This document shows, piece after piece, positions 24,074 through 35,092 of a stretch of 64,000 nucleotides of DNA; position 1 is the first letter of the stretch; each line of letters opens with the position of its first letter. A program made the translations under genes and the position numbers. Origin of the DNA: JAVVHH01 sp964235765 (GTDB taxonomy: Bacteria; Pseudomonadota; Alphaproteobacteria; Acetobacterales; Acetobacteraceae); the NCBI GenBank assembly GCA_964235765.1, contig CAXSDH010000008.1, forward strand, positions 9,383 through 73,382, read 5' to 3'. The notes under the pieces are model-generated. The model was not told where the DNA came from and ran no database searches. It saw only the letters and a program-made list of their open reading frames with translations.

Positions 24074-26665
24074 CTATGACTCTAACCCCGCTTGTTCCCG
24101 TGCGGCGAGACCTTTCAGGGCATAGAGCGCATCCAACGCCTCGCGCGGGCTCAATCGGTCGGGATCGAGCGCCGCAACCGCGTCCTGCAGCACGGTCTGG
24201 GGGGTGGGCCGCGGATCCGCCGCCGCCGGTGGGCAGGAGGCGGCGAACAGCGGCAGCTCGGCCGGGCTGCCGTGGCCGTCCCGCTCCAAGGCGGCCAGCA
24301 ACGCCCCGGCGCGCTTGACGGTCGCAGGCGGCACGCCGGCCAGTTGCGCCACGTGCACGCCCCAGCTCCGGCCGGCCGCGCCCTCCGCCACCTCATGCAG
24401 GAACACCACGCTGCCCCGCCACTCCTTCACGCGCATCGTATGCGGGCACAATCGGGGCATCTGCCCGGCCAGGCGCGCCAGCTCGTGGAAATGCGTGGCG
24501 AAGATCGTGCGGCAGCGCACCTGCCCATGCAGCGCCTCCAGCACCGCCCAGGCGATCGCCAGGCCATCGAGCGTGCTGGTGCCGCGCCCGATCTCGTCCA
24601 CCACCACCAGGGAGCGCGGCCCCGCCTGGTGCAGGATCGCGGCGGTCTCCGTCATCTCCACCATGAAGGTGCTGCGCCCGCGCGCCAGGTCGTCAGCCGC
24701 GCCCACCCGGCTGAACAGCCGGTCCACCACGCCGATCTCGGCGCTCTCGGCCGGCACGGGCAGCCCGGCCTGCGCCAGGATGGCGGCCAGCGCATTCTGC
24801 CGCAGGAACGTGCTTTTCCCCGCCATGTTCGGCCCCGTCAGCAGCAGCACGCGCTGGGCAGGCGAGAGGTCGCAATCGTTCGGCACGAACGTGGCCGTGC
24901 TGCCCAGCGCATCTTGCACGACCGGATGGCGGCCCCCGCGGATGCAGAACCCGTCCCCTTCGGTCACCAAGGGCCGGCACCAGCGGCCGCCCTCGGCCAG
25001 CCGCGCGCAGGATTGCAGCACGTCCAGCCGGGCCAGCGCCGCCGCGCAGGCGACCAGCGCGTCCTCCTGGGCCAGCACGGCGCGCACCAGGCTGGCGAAC
25101 ACCGCCTGCTCGCGCAGCGTCGCGCGCTCGGCCGCCTCGCTGATCCGCCGGTCCAACTCGCCCAGCTCGGGGGTGGAGAACCGGGCGCCGTTGGTCATCG
25201 CCTGCCGCATGGTCAGGTCAGGATGCGCCCGCAACCGGTCCACCGCCGCAGCCGGCGCCTCGATCACGTAGCCGAGCTGCGCGTGGTGCCGGATCTTCAA
25301 CGACGCCACGCCGTAGCGCTGCGCGAAGTCCAGCGCCAAGCCGGCAACGACCCGGCGGCTATCGTCGCGCAGCCCGCGCTCCGCATCCAGCTCGCCATCG
25401 AACCCCGGCAGGATCGCCCCGCCATCTTCGAGCCGCGCCGGCAACGGGTCGGCCAGGGCGCGCGACAGCAGGCCGCCCAGCGCGGGATCGACGAGCAGCG
25501 CGGCCAGGTCCAGCGGCGCGCCTTCCAGCGCCGACGCTGCCTCCGCGGCCGCAGTCAGCGCCAGGAGCACCGCGCCCAAGTCCCGCGGTGCGGCCCGGCC
25601 CAGGCTGAGCCGCCCGAGCGAGCGCATCAGGTCGGGCACCCCGCGCAGCGCCGCCCGCAGCACGGTCAGCGCGGCCGGGTTCAGCAGCAGCCAGCCCCAC
25701 CCATCCTGCCGCCCGGCAATGGCTCCCACATCCAGCAGCGGCCCACCCAGCCAGGCCGCCAGCAGGCGCGATCCAGGCGCGGTCATGGTCCGGCTGACGG
25801 CCGCCAGCAGCGTATGCGCCGTGCCGCCGTCGCGCGCACGGCCGATCTCGAGGCTCGCGCGCGTTGCCGCGTCCAGCATCATCTGCCCGGCAAGCCCCGC
25901 CGGCTGCGGGCGGGACAGGCGGGGCAGGGCGCCGCCCTGCGTGCTGCGCACGTAATCGAGCGCCACGGAAGCCGCCACCGCCTCCGCGTCGGTGAAGCTG
26001 CCGAACGCCTCCAGGCTCGCCGCGCCGAACGCCTCAGCCACCCGCTTGCGCGCCGCTAGCGGCGCCGACGGCAGTGTTTCCGGGCCCCGGCGGCTCGCCC
26101 AGTCGCCGAGCCCGAGCCCGGCCGGGGCCAAGATCTCAGCTGGTTCGAGCCGGCCGAGCAAGCCCGGCAAGTCGGCGGGCGCCGGCGCATCCGTCTCGAA
26201 CAGCCCGGTCGAGACATCGAGCCAAGCCGCCCCCAGCCGGTCCCCCACTTGGGCCAGGCCCAGCAGCAGGTTCGGCCGGTGCGCCTCCAGCAGGCTGTCC
26301 TCGGTCAGCGTGCCGGGCGTGACCAGGCGGACCACCTCGCGCCGCAGCGGCCCCTTGCCGGTGCGGGTGCGCGCGGGCTCCATCTGCTCGGCCACCGCCA
26401 CGCGGAACCCGCGGCGGATCAGGCGCGAGAGGTAGGCCTCGGCCGCACGCACCGGCACGCCGCAAAGCGGGATGGGCTGCCCGGCGTGCTCGCCGCGCTT
26501 GGTCAGCGCCAAATCCAACGCGGCCGCCGCTGCCTCGGCGTCGGCGAAGAACAACTCGTAGAAGTCTCCCATCTGCATGAACAGCAACGCATCGGGATTG
26601 TCGGCCTTCAGGGCGAACCATTGGGCCATGGTCGGTGTCGCGCCATCGGCGCTGCGGACGGTCAT
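24074..26665 (-). CDS. mutS: DNA mismatch repair protein MutS
   Basis: 863 residues from ATG 26665; longer upstream versions lack family support. MutS binds mismatched DNA as a dimer and recruits MutL. Seen: the mismatch-recognition Phe motif in MGDFYELFFADAEAAA near residue 30, the core and clamp regions, the Walker A GPNMAGKSTFLRQ, the DEIGRGTSTLDGLAIAW Walker B/signature segment, and the ATHFHELARLA motif. It is followed directly by glnD. A short divergent spacer (26666-26760) holds its promoter and that of the MHS transporter. Confidence 0.97.
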   Translation of the reverse strand: MTVRSADGATPTMAQWFALKADNPDALLFMQMGDFYELFFADAEAAAAALDLALTKRGEHAGQPIPLCGVPVRAAEAYLSRLIRRGFRVAVAEQMEPARTRTGKGPLRREVVRLVTPGTLTEDSLLEAHRPNLLLGLAQVGDRLGAAWLDVSTGLFETDAPAPADLPGLLGRLEPAEILAPAGLGLGDWASRRGPETLPSAPLAARKRVAEAFGAASLEAFGSFTDAEAVAASVALDYVRSTQGGALPRLSRPQPAGLAGQMMLDAATRASLEIGRARDGGTAHTLLAAVSRTMTAPGSRLLAAWLGGPLLDVGAIAGRQDGWGWLLLNPAALTVLRAALRGVPDLMRSLGRLSLGRAAPRDLGAVLLALTAAAEAASALEGAPLDLAALLVDPALGGLLSRALADPLPARLEDGGAILPGFDGELDAERGLRDDSRRVVAGLALDFAQRYGVASLKIRHHAQLGYVIEAPAAAVDRLRAHPDLTMRQAMTNGARFSTPELGELDRRISEAAERATLREQAVFASLVRAVLAQEDALVACAAALARLDVLQSCARLAEGGRWCRPLVTEGDGFCIRGGRHPVVQDALGSTATFVPNDCDLSPAQRVLLLTGPNMAGKSTFLRQNALAAILAQAGLPVPAESAEIGVVDRLFSRVGAADDLARGRSTFMVEMTETAAILHQAGPRSLVVVDEIGRGTSTLDGLAIAWAVLEALHGQVRCRTIFATHFHELARLAGQMPRLCPHTMRVKEWRGSVVFLHEVAEGAAGRSWGVHVAQLAGVPPATVKRAGALLAALERDGHGSPAELPLFAASCPPAAADPRPTPQTVLQDAVAALDPDRLSPREALDALYALKGLAAREQAGLES

Positions 26666-26760
26666 GTCCCAGTCTATTCCGCTTGAGGGCCAGCGCGAAG
26701 CGCCGCTTGAATTGCCACGCCGTCCAGGCAAACTGCCCTGAAGAGATTGAGGACGCGCCC

Positions 26761-28068
26761 GTGAGCCACACCAGCATGAACCCGCTCGCCGACGAAAAGC
26801 CTGCCGACATCGGCCGGCGGTTGCAGAGCATCTTCGCCGGGTCGATCGGCAACCTCATCGAATGGTACGATTTCTACGTCTACAACTCGTTCGCGATCTA
26901 TTTCGCCAAGTCGTTCTCGGCCAGCAGCGACCCCACGGTCCAGTTCATCACCGCCTTCGGCATCTATGCCGTCGGCTTCCTCATCCGGCCGGTGGGCGGG
27001 GTCGTCCTAGGATATTACGCCGACCGCAAGGGCCGGCGGGCGGCGCTTACGTTCAGCGTCATGCTGATGTGCGCGGGCTCGCTGATGATCGCCATCCTGC
27101 CCACCTACGCCAGCGTCGGCGTGCTGGCGCCGGTGCTGCTGCTGCTCGCCCGCCTGTTGCAGGGCCTGTCCCTCGGCGGCGAATACGCCTCGTCGGCAAC
27201 CTACCTCAGCGAAATCGCCGTCTCCAAGCACCGCGGCTTCTACAGCTCGTTCCAATACGTGAGCCTGATCGGCGGCCAGGTGTTCGCGGCGCTGATCCTG
27301 CTCGTCATGCAGCAGGCTTTCACCGCGCCGGAGCTGGAAGCCTGGGCCTGGCGCATCCCGTTCGCCATCGGTTCGCTCGGCGCGCTGTATGGCCTGTATC
27401 TCCGCCGCAACCTCGCCGAAACCGAGGAATGGAAACGCGCGAACAAGGAGCCCCGCAAGAACCTGTTCCGCGAACTGCTCAAGCATCCCCGCGAGCTGCT
27501 GCTGGTGTTCGGGCTGACCATGGGCGGCACCACGGCCTTCTACACCTTCAGCAGCTACATGCCGACCTACATGACCAACACGCTGAAGTTCCCGCGCGAA
27601 TGGGTGGCGGAAATCTCCTTCATCACCTTGGTCCTGTATGCCGCCATGCAGCCGCTGTTCGGCGGCCTCAGCGACCGCATCGGCCGCCGCCCCGTGCTGA
27701 TGTGGTTCGGCATCATGGGCACGCTATGCACCGTGCCGATCCTGACGGCGCTGTCCGGCACCCACAGCTACACCACGGCGCTGCTGCTGATCCTGGCGGC
27801 GCTGGTCATCGTGTCCGGCTACACCTCGATCAACGCCGTGGTGAAGGCCGAGCTGTTTCCGGCCGGGGTGCGGGCGCTGGGCGTCGGCGTGCCCTACGCG
27901 CTCGCGGCCTCGCTGTTTGGCGGCACCGCGCCGCTGATCGCGCTCAAGTTCAAGGAATATGGGCACGAGGACTGGTTCTACTGGTACGTCACCGGGCTGA
28001 CGTTCCTGTCCCTGGTGGTCTATGCCCTGATGCGGGACACCAAGAAGCATAGTCGAATGGAGACGTGA
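26761..28068 (+). CDS. MFS transporter, metabolite:H+ symporter (MHS) family
   Basis: 435 residues from GTG 26761 (GAGGA 8 nt upstream; ATG 26776 is an alternative). Twelve membrane helices and MHS signatures: GNLIEWYDFYVYNSFAIYFAKSF in helix 1, GGVVLGYYADRKGRRAAL between helices 2 and 3, and LLQGLSLGGEYASSATYLSE. The family includes KgtP (alpha-ketoglutarate), ShiA (shikimate) and proline/betaine permeases; an alpha-ketoglutarate-type dicarboxylate carrier is the closest impression. It diverges from mutS and ends at a strong hairpin. Confidence 0.9.
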   Translation: MSHTSMNPLADEKPADIGRRLQSIFAGSIGNLIEWYDFYVYNSFAIYFAKSFSASSDPTVQFITAFGIYAVGFLIRPVGGVVLGYYADRKGRRAALTFSVMLMCAGSLMIAILPTYASVGVLAPVLLLLARLLQGLSLGGEYASSATYLSEIAVSKHRGFYSSFQYVSLIGGQVFAALILLVMQQAFTAPELEAWAWRIPFAIGSLGALYGLYLRRNLAETEEWKRANKEPRKNLFRELLKHPRELLLVFGLTMGGTTAFYTFSSYMPTYMTNTLKFPREWVAEISFITLVLYAAMQPLFGGLSDRIGRRPVLMWFGIMGTLCTVPILTALSGTHSYTTALLLILAALVIVSGYTSINAVVKAELFPAGVRALGVGVPYALAASLFGGTAPLIALKFKEYGHEDWFYWYVTGLTFLSLVVYALMRDTKKHSRMET

Positions 28069-28071
28069 GCC

Positions 28072-28100
28072 GCTGGGCCAGGCACGCGGCCTGGCCCAGC
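28072..28100. terminator. Bidirectional terminator hairpin between convergent genes
   Basis: GCTGGGCCAGG and CCTGGCCCAGC pair perfectly (11 bp) over a 7-nt loop. It begins 3 nt after the MHS transporter stop and lies 11 nt from the end of the convergent metallo-beta-lactamase-fold gene. No T-run is present. Confidence 0.65.
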
Positions 28101-28110
28101 TGAAGGCGGT

Positions 28111-29079
28111 CTAGACGGCGTCGGGCCGCCACATCGTGGGAACGAGCGTGTAGCCTTCGCCCTCCTTGGCGATATGGCCGGTGGCCGGGAACGGCGCGTG
28201 GTAGAACGCGACCTGCATCTTCTCGGTCGCGGCGATGTCGAGCATGCGGCGCCGGGCCACGCGGGCCTGCGGGCCGTCCTGGTCGAAGATCGCCGACCAT
28301 TCGGGGTGGCGGGCAAAGATCAGCGGATTGTTGGTGGTGTCCGACATCACCATCAGCTTGCCGGCGCCGGACGCGATGGCGAACACCGTGTGGCCCGGCG
28401 TGTGGCCGTGGGCGTCGATGGCGGTGATGCCCGGCATGACCTCCTTGCCCCAGGCATACGGGGTCACGTCCTTGGCCACCGGGCCGAACACCCGCTGCAC
28501 GTTCCCGAACGTAGGCTTGATCCCGTCCGGCGCGCGCGCCAACTCGTCGCTGCTGGTCCAGTACGCCCATTCCCGGTCCGGCACCATGATCTCGGCGCGG
28601 GGGAACACGGCCGTGCCGTCCTTGAGGCGGAAGCCGTTGATGTGGTCGCCGTGGAAGTGGCTGAAGATCACGGTGTCCACGTCGGCCGGGTCGAACCCGG
28701 CCGCGCGGAAGTTGCCCATCCAGGTGCCGCTCGTCGGCGCGCCCAGGTCGCCGTTGCCGGTGTCGATCAGCACCAGCTTGGACCCGGTGTTCACGACCAG
28801 GGTGGTGAACGTGATCGGGAAGCGGTCGGTCGGCAGGAAGTTGTCCGCCATCGCCCTTTGCAGCTCGCCCGGCGGCGCATTCGGCACCAGGCCGTCCAAC
28901 GGACGGTACGCCACGCCGTCGTTGATGGCCGTAACTTGCATGTCGCCGACGCGGTAACGATAGAACGACGGCGCCTGCGCGGCCATCGGCGGCGGGGCGG
29001 CCTGGGCGCCGGGGAGCGAGGCGGGGGCGGCGCCCGCGGCCCAGCCGGCGGCCATTACGGTACGGCGTGTCGTGTCCAT
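28111..29079 (-). CDS. Secreted MBL-fold metallohydrolase
   Basis: 322 residues from ATG 29079, supported by GGAGG upstream and a twin-arginine signal (MDTTRRTVMAAGWAAGAAPASLPGAQA). The metallo-beta-lactamase core has the metal motif SHFHGDHINGF, a second His in GHTPGHTVFA, an Asp in MVMSDTTNN, and the final His in AFYHAPFPATGH. The domain resembles periplasmic quorum-quenching-lactonase or alkylsulfatase-like hydrolases but no substrate can be assigned. Tat export suggests it folds with its metals in the cytoplasm. Confidence 0.88.
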   Translation of the reverse strand: MDTTRRTVMAAGWAAGAAPASLPGAQAAPPPMAAQAPSFYRYRVGDMQVTAINDGVAYRPLDGLVPNAPPGELQRAMADNFLPTDRFPITFTTLVVNTGSKLVLIDTGNGDLGAPTSGTWMGNFRAAGFDPADVDTVIFSHFHGDHINGFRLKDGTAVFPRAEIMVPDREWAYWTSSDELARAPDGIKPTFGNVQRVFGPVAKDVTPYAWGKEVMPGITAIDAHGHTPGHTVFAIASGAGKLMVMSDTTNNPLIFARHPEWSAIFDQDGPQARVARRRMLDIAATEKMQVAFYHAPFPATGHIAKEGEGYTLVPTMWRPDAV

Positions 29080-29116
29080 CCTGCATCCTCCGGGGTCAGG
29101 CCCGGAGGATGCCACA

Positions 29117-29836
29117 CTACCCGATCGATGTCTCGGCCGCTTGCGGGCGCGCCGCGTCGGGCCGGGCCGGCTCGTTGATCATCTTCAGTTCGCCGGTGAT
29201 CTGCCCGCCATCCTCGACCTGCAGGCGCCGATAGTTGGCGGTGCCCAGCACCTTGCCGGTGGCCCGCACGATCAGGTTGCCCCGCGCAGTCAACGTCCCG
29301 TCGATGACGCCGGCGATCTCCGCGTCCTCCACCTCGACGGCGCCCTTGAACACGCCGCCCTGGGCGATGCTCAGCTCGGTCGCGTGGATCATGCTGGCCT
29401 CGACCGTGCCCTCGACCACGAGCCGCTCGGCATCCTGCACCGTGCCCTGGACGGAGATGCCGCGGCCGACGACGAGGGTGCGGCGTTCCGTCGGCTCGCG
29501 CGTGCGGCCGGGCTGCGCGCCCGGGCGGGGCGGGGCGGTCATGCCCGGCGCCGGCGGTGGCGCGGGCGGGGTGGGGGGAGTTGGGTTCGGGTATGGCGTA
29601 CGGCCCATTGCAGGAGCCTCCTTCGGAGCGGGACGGAGTGGCGGCATGCCCAGGCCGGAATCGCCGGCGCGGGCGGGCGGGTTGAACGGGTCGGGCGACG
29701 GCATGCCCACCTCCAGCTTCGTGTCAGGCGCAGGGATGCCGCCGGACTGGGGCGTGGCCTGGCGCGTGGGCTGGGTCGTGAGCGGGGGCGCCGGCATGGC
29801 GCCCGGCGCCTCGTCGGGTTTGCGACGCTTGAACAA
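29117..29836 (-). CDS. Bactofilin (polymer-forming cytoskeletal protein)
   Basis: 239 residues. The C-terminal ~115 residues are the bactofilin beta-helix, starting TLVVGRGISVQGTVQDAERLVVEGTVEA and continuing through VFKGAVEVEDAEIAGVIDGTLTARGNLIVRATGKVLG to LQVEDGGQITGELKMI. The first ~115 residues are an unusually long Pro/Gly-rich disordered tail (PYPNPTPPTPPAPPPAPG), starting with basic MFKRRK that could touch the membrane. Bactofilins polymerise without nucleotide and organise cell shape or wall enzymes. No LytM peptidase gene adjoins here. Confidence 0.92.
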   Translation of the reverse strand: MFKRRKPDEAPGAMPAPPLTTQPTRQATPQSGGIPAPDTKLEVGMPSPDPFNPPARAGDSGLGMPPLRPAPKEAPAMGRTPYPNPTPPTPPAPPPAPGMTAPPRPGAQPGRTREPTERRTLVVGRGISVQGTVQDAERLVVEGTVEASMIHATELSIAQGGVFKGAVEVEDAEIAGVIDGTLTARGNLIVRATGKVLGTANYRRLQVEDGGQITGELKMINEPARPDAARPQAAETSIG

Positions 29837-29921
29837 GCGGACTTCCCTTCTGAGGACGTTGCCCCAGGTCAGGGGTTGGCGTGGCCTAACACGCGAAGGC
29901 AGGCGGGAACAACCCGCGCCG

Positions 29922-29954
29922 GGCTCATGGGTGGCTCATGGGTGGCTCATGGGG
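29922..29954. repeat. 11-nt tandem repeat, three copies
   Basis: GGCTCATGGGT occurs twice in succession and a third copy ends in G. The last copy contains the stop codon of the EI24-domain gene (29947-29949), so expansion or contraction would lie at that gene's 3' edge. Confidence 0.75.
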
Positions 29955-30606
29955 CCTGTCGGCGGTGAAACACATGCACCATGGCGGCCGTGCCCACCAC
30001 CGGCACCAGCAGGTTCAGCAGCGGCACGCTCCCTGCCAGCGCCAGGGCCACGCCCGGCGCAACCACCGCCAGGCGCCGCCGCGCATAGAGCCGAAGCGCG
30101 TCCTCCCGTCCCATGCGACGCATCGCGACGCCCACGAACAGGCCGCGCCCAAAGGCCCACCCGGTTACGAGCCACCCCAGCAGCAGCCCGACCCCCGGCA
30201 GCGCGACGGCCGCGACCAAGGTCAGCGCCTGAAGGGCCAGCACCTGCCCGCCCAGCGCCACGCCATCCCACGCCTGCACGGACAGCGGCGCGCCCCGCGC
30301 CGGGGGCAGGCCCGGGTAGAACCGGCGCTCCACCGCTTCGCAAACACGGTCGATATACAACGTGGCGATCACCAGCGCCGCCGGCACGAACAGCCACAGG
30401 GCCAGTAGCCCCGCCCCGATGCCGCCCAGGGCGCCGGACAGCCAGCCGATCCAGCCCGGCTGGCCCACCAAGTCCTGCACCAGCCAGACGCACGCGGCCA
30501 GCAGCGCCAGGAACGCCGCCAGCGACAGCGCCAGGCTGCGCCAGACCACGCCCAGGAACACCGGATCGTTCATCTGCGAAACGGCACGGAGGAGCGGAAC
30601 CAGCAT
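29947..30606 (-). CDS. EI24 domain / CysZ-like membrane protein
   Basis: 219 residues with four to six hydrophobic helices. The EI24 pattern is seen as FLGVVWRSLALSLAAFLALLAACVW, IDRVCEAVERRFYPGLPPARG in the loop, GVGLLLGWLVTGWAFGRGLFVGVAMRRM, and a last helical pair before VVGTAAMVHVFHRRQ. E. coli CysZ of this superfamily is a sulfate channel, but alphaproteobacterial EI24 proteins are uncharacterised. The gene starts 66 nt from the divergent adenosine kinase-like gene. ATG 30606 is used; ATG 30573 is possible. Confidence 0.82.
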   Translation of the reverse strand: MLVPLLRAVSQMNDPVFLGVVWRSLALSLAAFLALLAACVWLVQDLVGQPGWIGWLSGALGGIGAGLLALWLFVPAALVIATLYIDRVCEAVERRFYPGLPPARGAPLSVQAWDGVALGGQVLALQALTLVAAVALPGVGLLLGWLVTGWAFGRGLFVGVAMRRMGREDALRLYARRRLAVVAPGVALALAGSVPLLNLLVPVVGTAAMVHVFHRRQAP

Positions 30607-30672
30607 CGGGCGGCCTTGGCGAGTGGGTGTCGGGATGTTAGGCGCAGGCCCTGTATCGCATCAGGAGCCACC

Positions 30673-31662
30673 ATGCCCACCCCACGCTTCGATATCCTGG
30701 GCATCGGCAACGCCATCGTCGACGTTCTCGCCACCGCCGACGACGGCTTCCTGTCGCGGCATGGGATGCACAAGGGAACGATGGCGCTGATCTCGGCCGA
30801 GCAGGCGGAGGCCTTGTATGCCGCCATGCCGCCCGGCCAGGAGAGCAGCGGCGGCTCGGCGGCCAACACCTGCGCGGTGGCGGCCGGGCTGGGCGCGCGG
30901 GTGGCGTTCCTGGGCAAGGTGGCCGACGACCAGCTCGGCCAGGTGTTCCGCCACGACATCAACACGGCCGGGGTGCATTTCCCGACGCCGCCGGCGCCGG
31001 GCGGCGCGCCGACCGCCCGGTGCCTGATCGTGGTGACCCCGGATGCGCAGCGGACCATGAACACCTACCTTGGCGCCTGCGTGAGCCTGCAGCCGGAAGA
31101 CCTCGACGAGGCGGCGGTCGCCGGCAGCGCCGTGCTGTATCTCGAGGGTTACCTGTTCGATCCGCCGATGGCCCAGGCCGCGTTCCTGCGCGCGGCCGAG
31201 GTGGCGCATGCGGCCGGGCGCCAGGTGGCGCTGTCCCTTTCCGACGCGTTCTGCGTGGACCGGCACCGCGCGGCGTTCCGGGACCTGGTGCGCGGCCACG
31301 TGGACATCCTGTTCGCCAACGAAGCCGAAATCTGCAGCCTCTACCAGGAGAGCGCCTTCGAGGCCGCGGCCACCCGCGCGGCGGCGGACGTGGCGCTCGC
31401 CGCCCTGACCCGCAGCGAGGCGGGCAGCCTCGTGCTGCGCGGAACCGAGCGGGTGGCGGTTCCGGCCGAGCCGGCGCGGGTGATCGACACCACCGGGGCA
31501 GGGGACGCCTATGCCGCCGGCTTCCTGGCGGCGCACGCCAGGGGCCGCAGCCTGGGGGCGTGCGGCCGGCTCGGCAGCCTCGCCGCCGCCGCCGTGATCG
31601 GCCAGTTCGGGGCCCGCCCCCATGAAAACCTGCGCCCGCTGGCGGATAATCTGCAGGGCTGA
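30673..31662 (+). CDS. PfkB-family adenosine kinase-like sugar/nucleoside kinase
   Basis: 329 residues from ATG 30673 (AGGAG 8 nt upstream). The N-terminus FDILGIGNAIVDVLATADDGFL and GGSAANTCAVAAGLGARVAFLGKV are typical of the adenosine-kinase branch of PfkB proteins; the active-site VIDTTGAGDAYAAGFLAAHARG is complete with the catalytic Asp in GAGD. In alphaproteobacteria this gene is usually annotated adenosine kinase, recycling adenosine to AMP. No obvious operon partner: EI24 is divergent and the next gene encodes a secreted protein 95 nt downstream. Confidence 0.9.
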   Translation: MPTPRFDILGIGNAIVDVLATADDGFLSRHGMHKGTMALISAEQAEALYAAMPPGQESSGGSAANTCAVAAGLGARVAFLGKVADDQLGQVFRHDINTAGVHFPTPPAPGGAPTARCLIVVTPDAQRTMNTYLGACVSLQPEDLDEAAVAGSAVLYLEGYLFDPPMAQAAFLRAAEVAHAAGRQVALSLSDAFCVDRHRAAFRDLVRGHVDILFANEAEICSLYQESAFEAAATRAAADVALAALTRSEAGSLVLRGTERVAVPAEPARVIDTTGAGDAYAAGFLAAHARGRSLGACGRLGSLAAAAVIGQFGARPHENLRPLADNLQG

Positions 31663-31757
31663 CCGCCTCGCGAGCGGAACCAAATCGGAGCGGCTCCGTT
31701 ATGTCGGCACACGCGCCGAAGGTGCGGTTGTCTTTAATGCCCGGAAGGGGAACGTAG

Positions 31758-32558
31758 ATGCGCAAGACCTTGATGTTGTCGGCGGCGCTGCTCGGACTGA
31801 GCGTCGCCGGAGCCTACGCACAGAACACCACGACCAGCGGCCAGACGCCAGCCGCGCCGGGCGCAGGCTCGCAGTCGGTCCAGCCGACGAATTCGCTGCC
31901 GTCCGGCGCGGGCAACTCGCTCAGCAATCGGCCCGGCAGCAATCTCGGTTCGACCGCGACCCAGGGCTCCCCCACCACCCAGGGCTCCCCCACCCAGGGC
32001 TACGGGAACCAGGGCGCGATGAGCGGAACGGCAACGGCGATGCCGCCCGATACGGCAGGCGAGCCGGCAATGGCCCCTCGGCGTGGCATGGCGCGCAACC
32101 GGGCGCATGCCCGCATGACGCGCGGCCAGCGCATGAACCCAGCCGCCATGGACGGCTCGGCCGACAGTGCGGACGGCAACGCGCCGCCGACGGCAGCGTA
32201 TCGTGGCGGCGCCTCCGTGCCCCTTTCCACCGCCGCGAGCAACATAACGGCCGGCGACACGCGGTCGACCATCGCGCCCCGCCTGCCCAATCCGGACGCG
32301 AATGGCAACTCCCCGGAGGCTTACCTCGCAGCCGCCCAGCGCGCCCTGGCTTCAGGCCGCACCGGTGCGGCGCAAGAGGCGCTCGAGCGGGCCGAGACCC
32401 GGCTGCTCAGCCGCTCCACCGCTCCCAGCATGGCCAACACCCCGGACGACACCACCATGATCCAGCAGATCGGCGCCGCCCGCCGCGCGCTCGCCAACCG
32501 CGACAGCGCCGGAGCCCGCTCCGCCATCAACATGGCGATGGGCCGCCCCGGGGCCTAA
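31758..32558 (+). CDS. Secreted low-complexity protein, unknown function
   Basis: 266 residues with a Sec signal (MRKTLMLSAALLGLSVAGAYA). After it comes a Ser/Gly/Gln/Pro-rich region with short repeats (TQGSPTTQGSPTQGYG) encoded by a direct repeat around 31961-31998, then a basic patch (RRGMARNRAHARMTRGQR), and a more ordered C-terminus of two helical modules: EAYLAAAQRALASGRTGAAQEALERAETRLL and IGAARRALANRDSAGARSAINMAM. I do not recognise it. It has its own intrinsic terminator, so it is likely monocistronic and well expressed. Confidence 0.7.
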   Translation: MRKTLMLSAALLGLSVAGAYAQNTTTSGQTPAAPGAGSQSVQPTNSLPSGAGNSLSNRPGSNLGSTATQGSPTTQGSPTQGYGNQGAMSGTATAMPPDTAGEPAMAPRRGMARNRAHARMTRGQRMNPAAMDGSADSADGNAPPTAAYRGGASVPLSTAASNITAGDTRSTIAPRLPNPDANGNSPEAYLAAAQRALASGRTGAAQEALERAETRLLSRSTAPSMANTPDDTTMIQQIGAARRALANRDSAGARSAINMAMGRPGA

Positions 32559-32597
32559 CCGGCCCTAGCAGCCCAGCACGCACGCCGACCACACATG

Positions 32598-32636
32598 CCC
32601 GCCCTGCGCCCCCCGGCGCAGGGCGGGTTTCTTTTT
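32598..32636 (+). terminator. Strong intrinsic terminator
   Basis: CCCGCCCTGCGCC and GGCGCAGGGCGGG form a perfect 13-bp stem over a CCCC loop, followed by TTTCTTTTT. It is the most canonical terminator in the window and ends the secreted-protein transcript 40 nt after its stop codon. Confidence 0.95.
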
Positions 32637-32715
32637 GTCTCGCAACCGCGGCGCGGTCCGCCTATGTGTGCAGCGCAACACGCGAGATGCCGCCGCATCC
32701 CGCGCCATTTCGTGC

Positions 32716-32732
32716 GGGCTGCCTCGCAGCCC
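32716..32732 (+). promoter_or_regulatory. Hairpin in the typA leader
   Basis: GGGCTGC and GCAGCCC pair over CTC, 20 nt before the typA start codon, where the ribosome site is weak. It could restrict or time ribosome access, which would suit a cold- or stress-related translation factor. Function is inferred only. Confidence 0.35.
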
Positions 32733-32752
32733 AGTCAGGTACTGAGCGTCCC

Positions 32753-34582
<1,830 letters not shown>

Positions 34583-34686
34583 CATGACCCTATCATCACG
34601 GCCCGGCTCGATTCGCCGCGACCCATCGTTCCCTGGATGGACGGGAGTAGGCTGACTTTACTGCATCCCTAGTTCTGGAGAAAACA

Positions 34687-35088
34687 ATGGCTTCGCCGAC
34701 ACGCCGCTTCGCCTCCGCCTTGCTTGCCGCCGCCATGGTCGTTTCCATCGGCGCGGAATCCGCCTTCGCCCAAGTCACGCCCGGCGGCGCGACCGTCGGT
34801 CCGGCCGGCGGCACCGCCAGCACGACCGCGCCCAGCAACTCCGCCGGAACGCCGTCCGGCGGCACCGGCGTGATCGGAACCACGCGCGTCGGCCCGTCCA
34901 ACGTGGCGCCTGCCCCGATGGCAGCGCCGGCTCCGATGGCTTCGACGTCCGACTACGTTGCGCCGTCGCGCCCGCGCCGCCGGGTTCGCCGCCCGGTTCG
35001 TCGTGCGCCCCGCCCTGTGCAGCAGGATAGCGGAACCGGCGCCGGTGCGAGCAGCGGCCTGAACGGCTCCAACGCACCCTCGCGTTAG
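34687..35088 (+). CDS. Secreted low-complexity protein with basic patch
   Basis: 133 residues with a Sec signal ending ...GAESAFAQ (residue ~29), then a Gly/Thr/Ser/Ala-rich mature region (VTPGGATVGPAGGTASTTAPS), two APAPMA repeats, and an Arg/Pro-rich block RPRRRVRRPVRRAPRPVQQ. GGAG lies 8 nt before the ATG. The composition resembles the secreted protein at 31758 on the other side of typA. No family is recognised. The basic tail may bind wall polymers or outer-membrane lipopolysaccharide, but that is speculation. Confidence 0.6.
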   Translation: MASPTRRFASALLAAAMVVSIGAESAFAQVTPGGATVGPAGGTASTTAPSNSAGTPSGGTGVIGTTRVGPSNVAPAPMAAPAPMASTSDYVAPSRPRRRVRRPVRRAPRPVQQDSGTGAGASSGLNGSNAPSR

Positions 35089-35092
35089 TACG

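Noticed and set aside
21447..26059. Long plus-strand frames opposite glnD and mutS
   Set aside because: Gln/His/Arg-rich shadow frames; the minus-strand genes are unambiguous and full length.
28111..29079. Antibiotic-hydrolysing metallo-beta-lactamase
   Set aside because: The MBL fold is present but sequence outside the metal motifs resembles general secreted MBL-fold hydrolases rather than class B lactamases.
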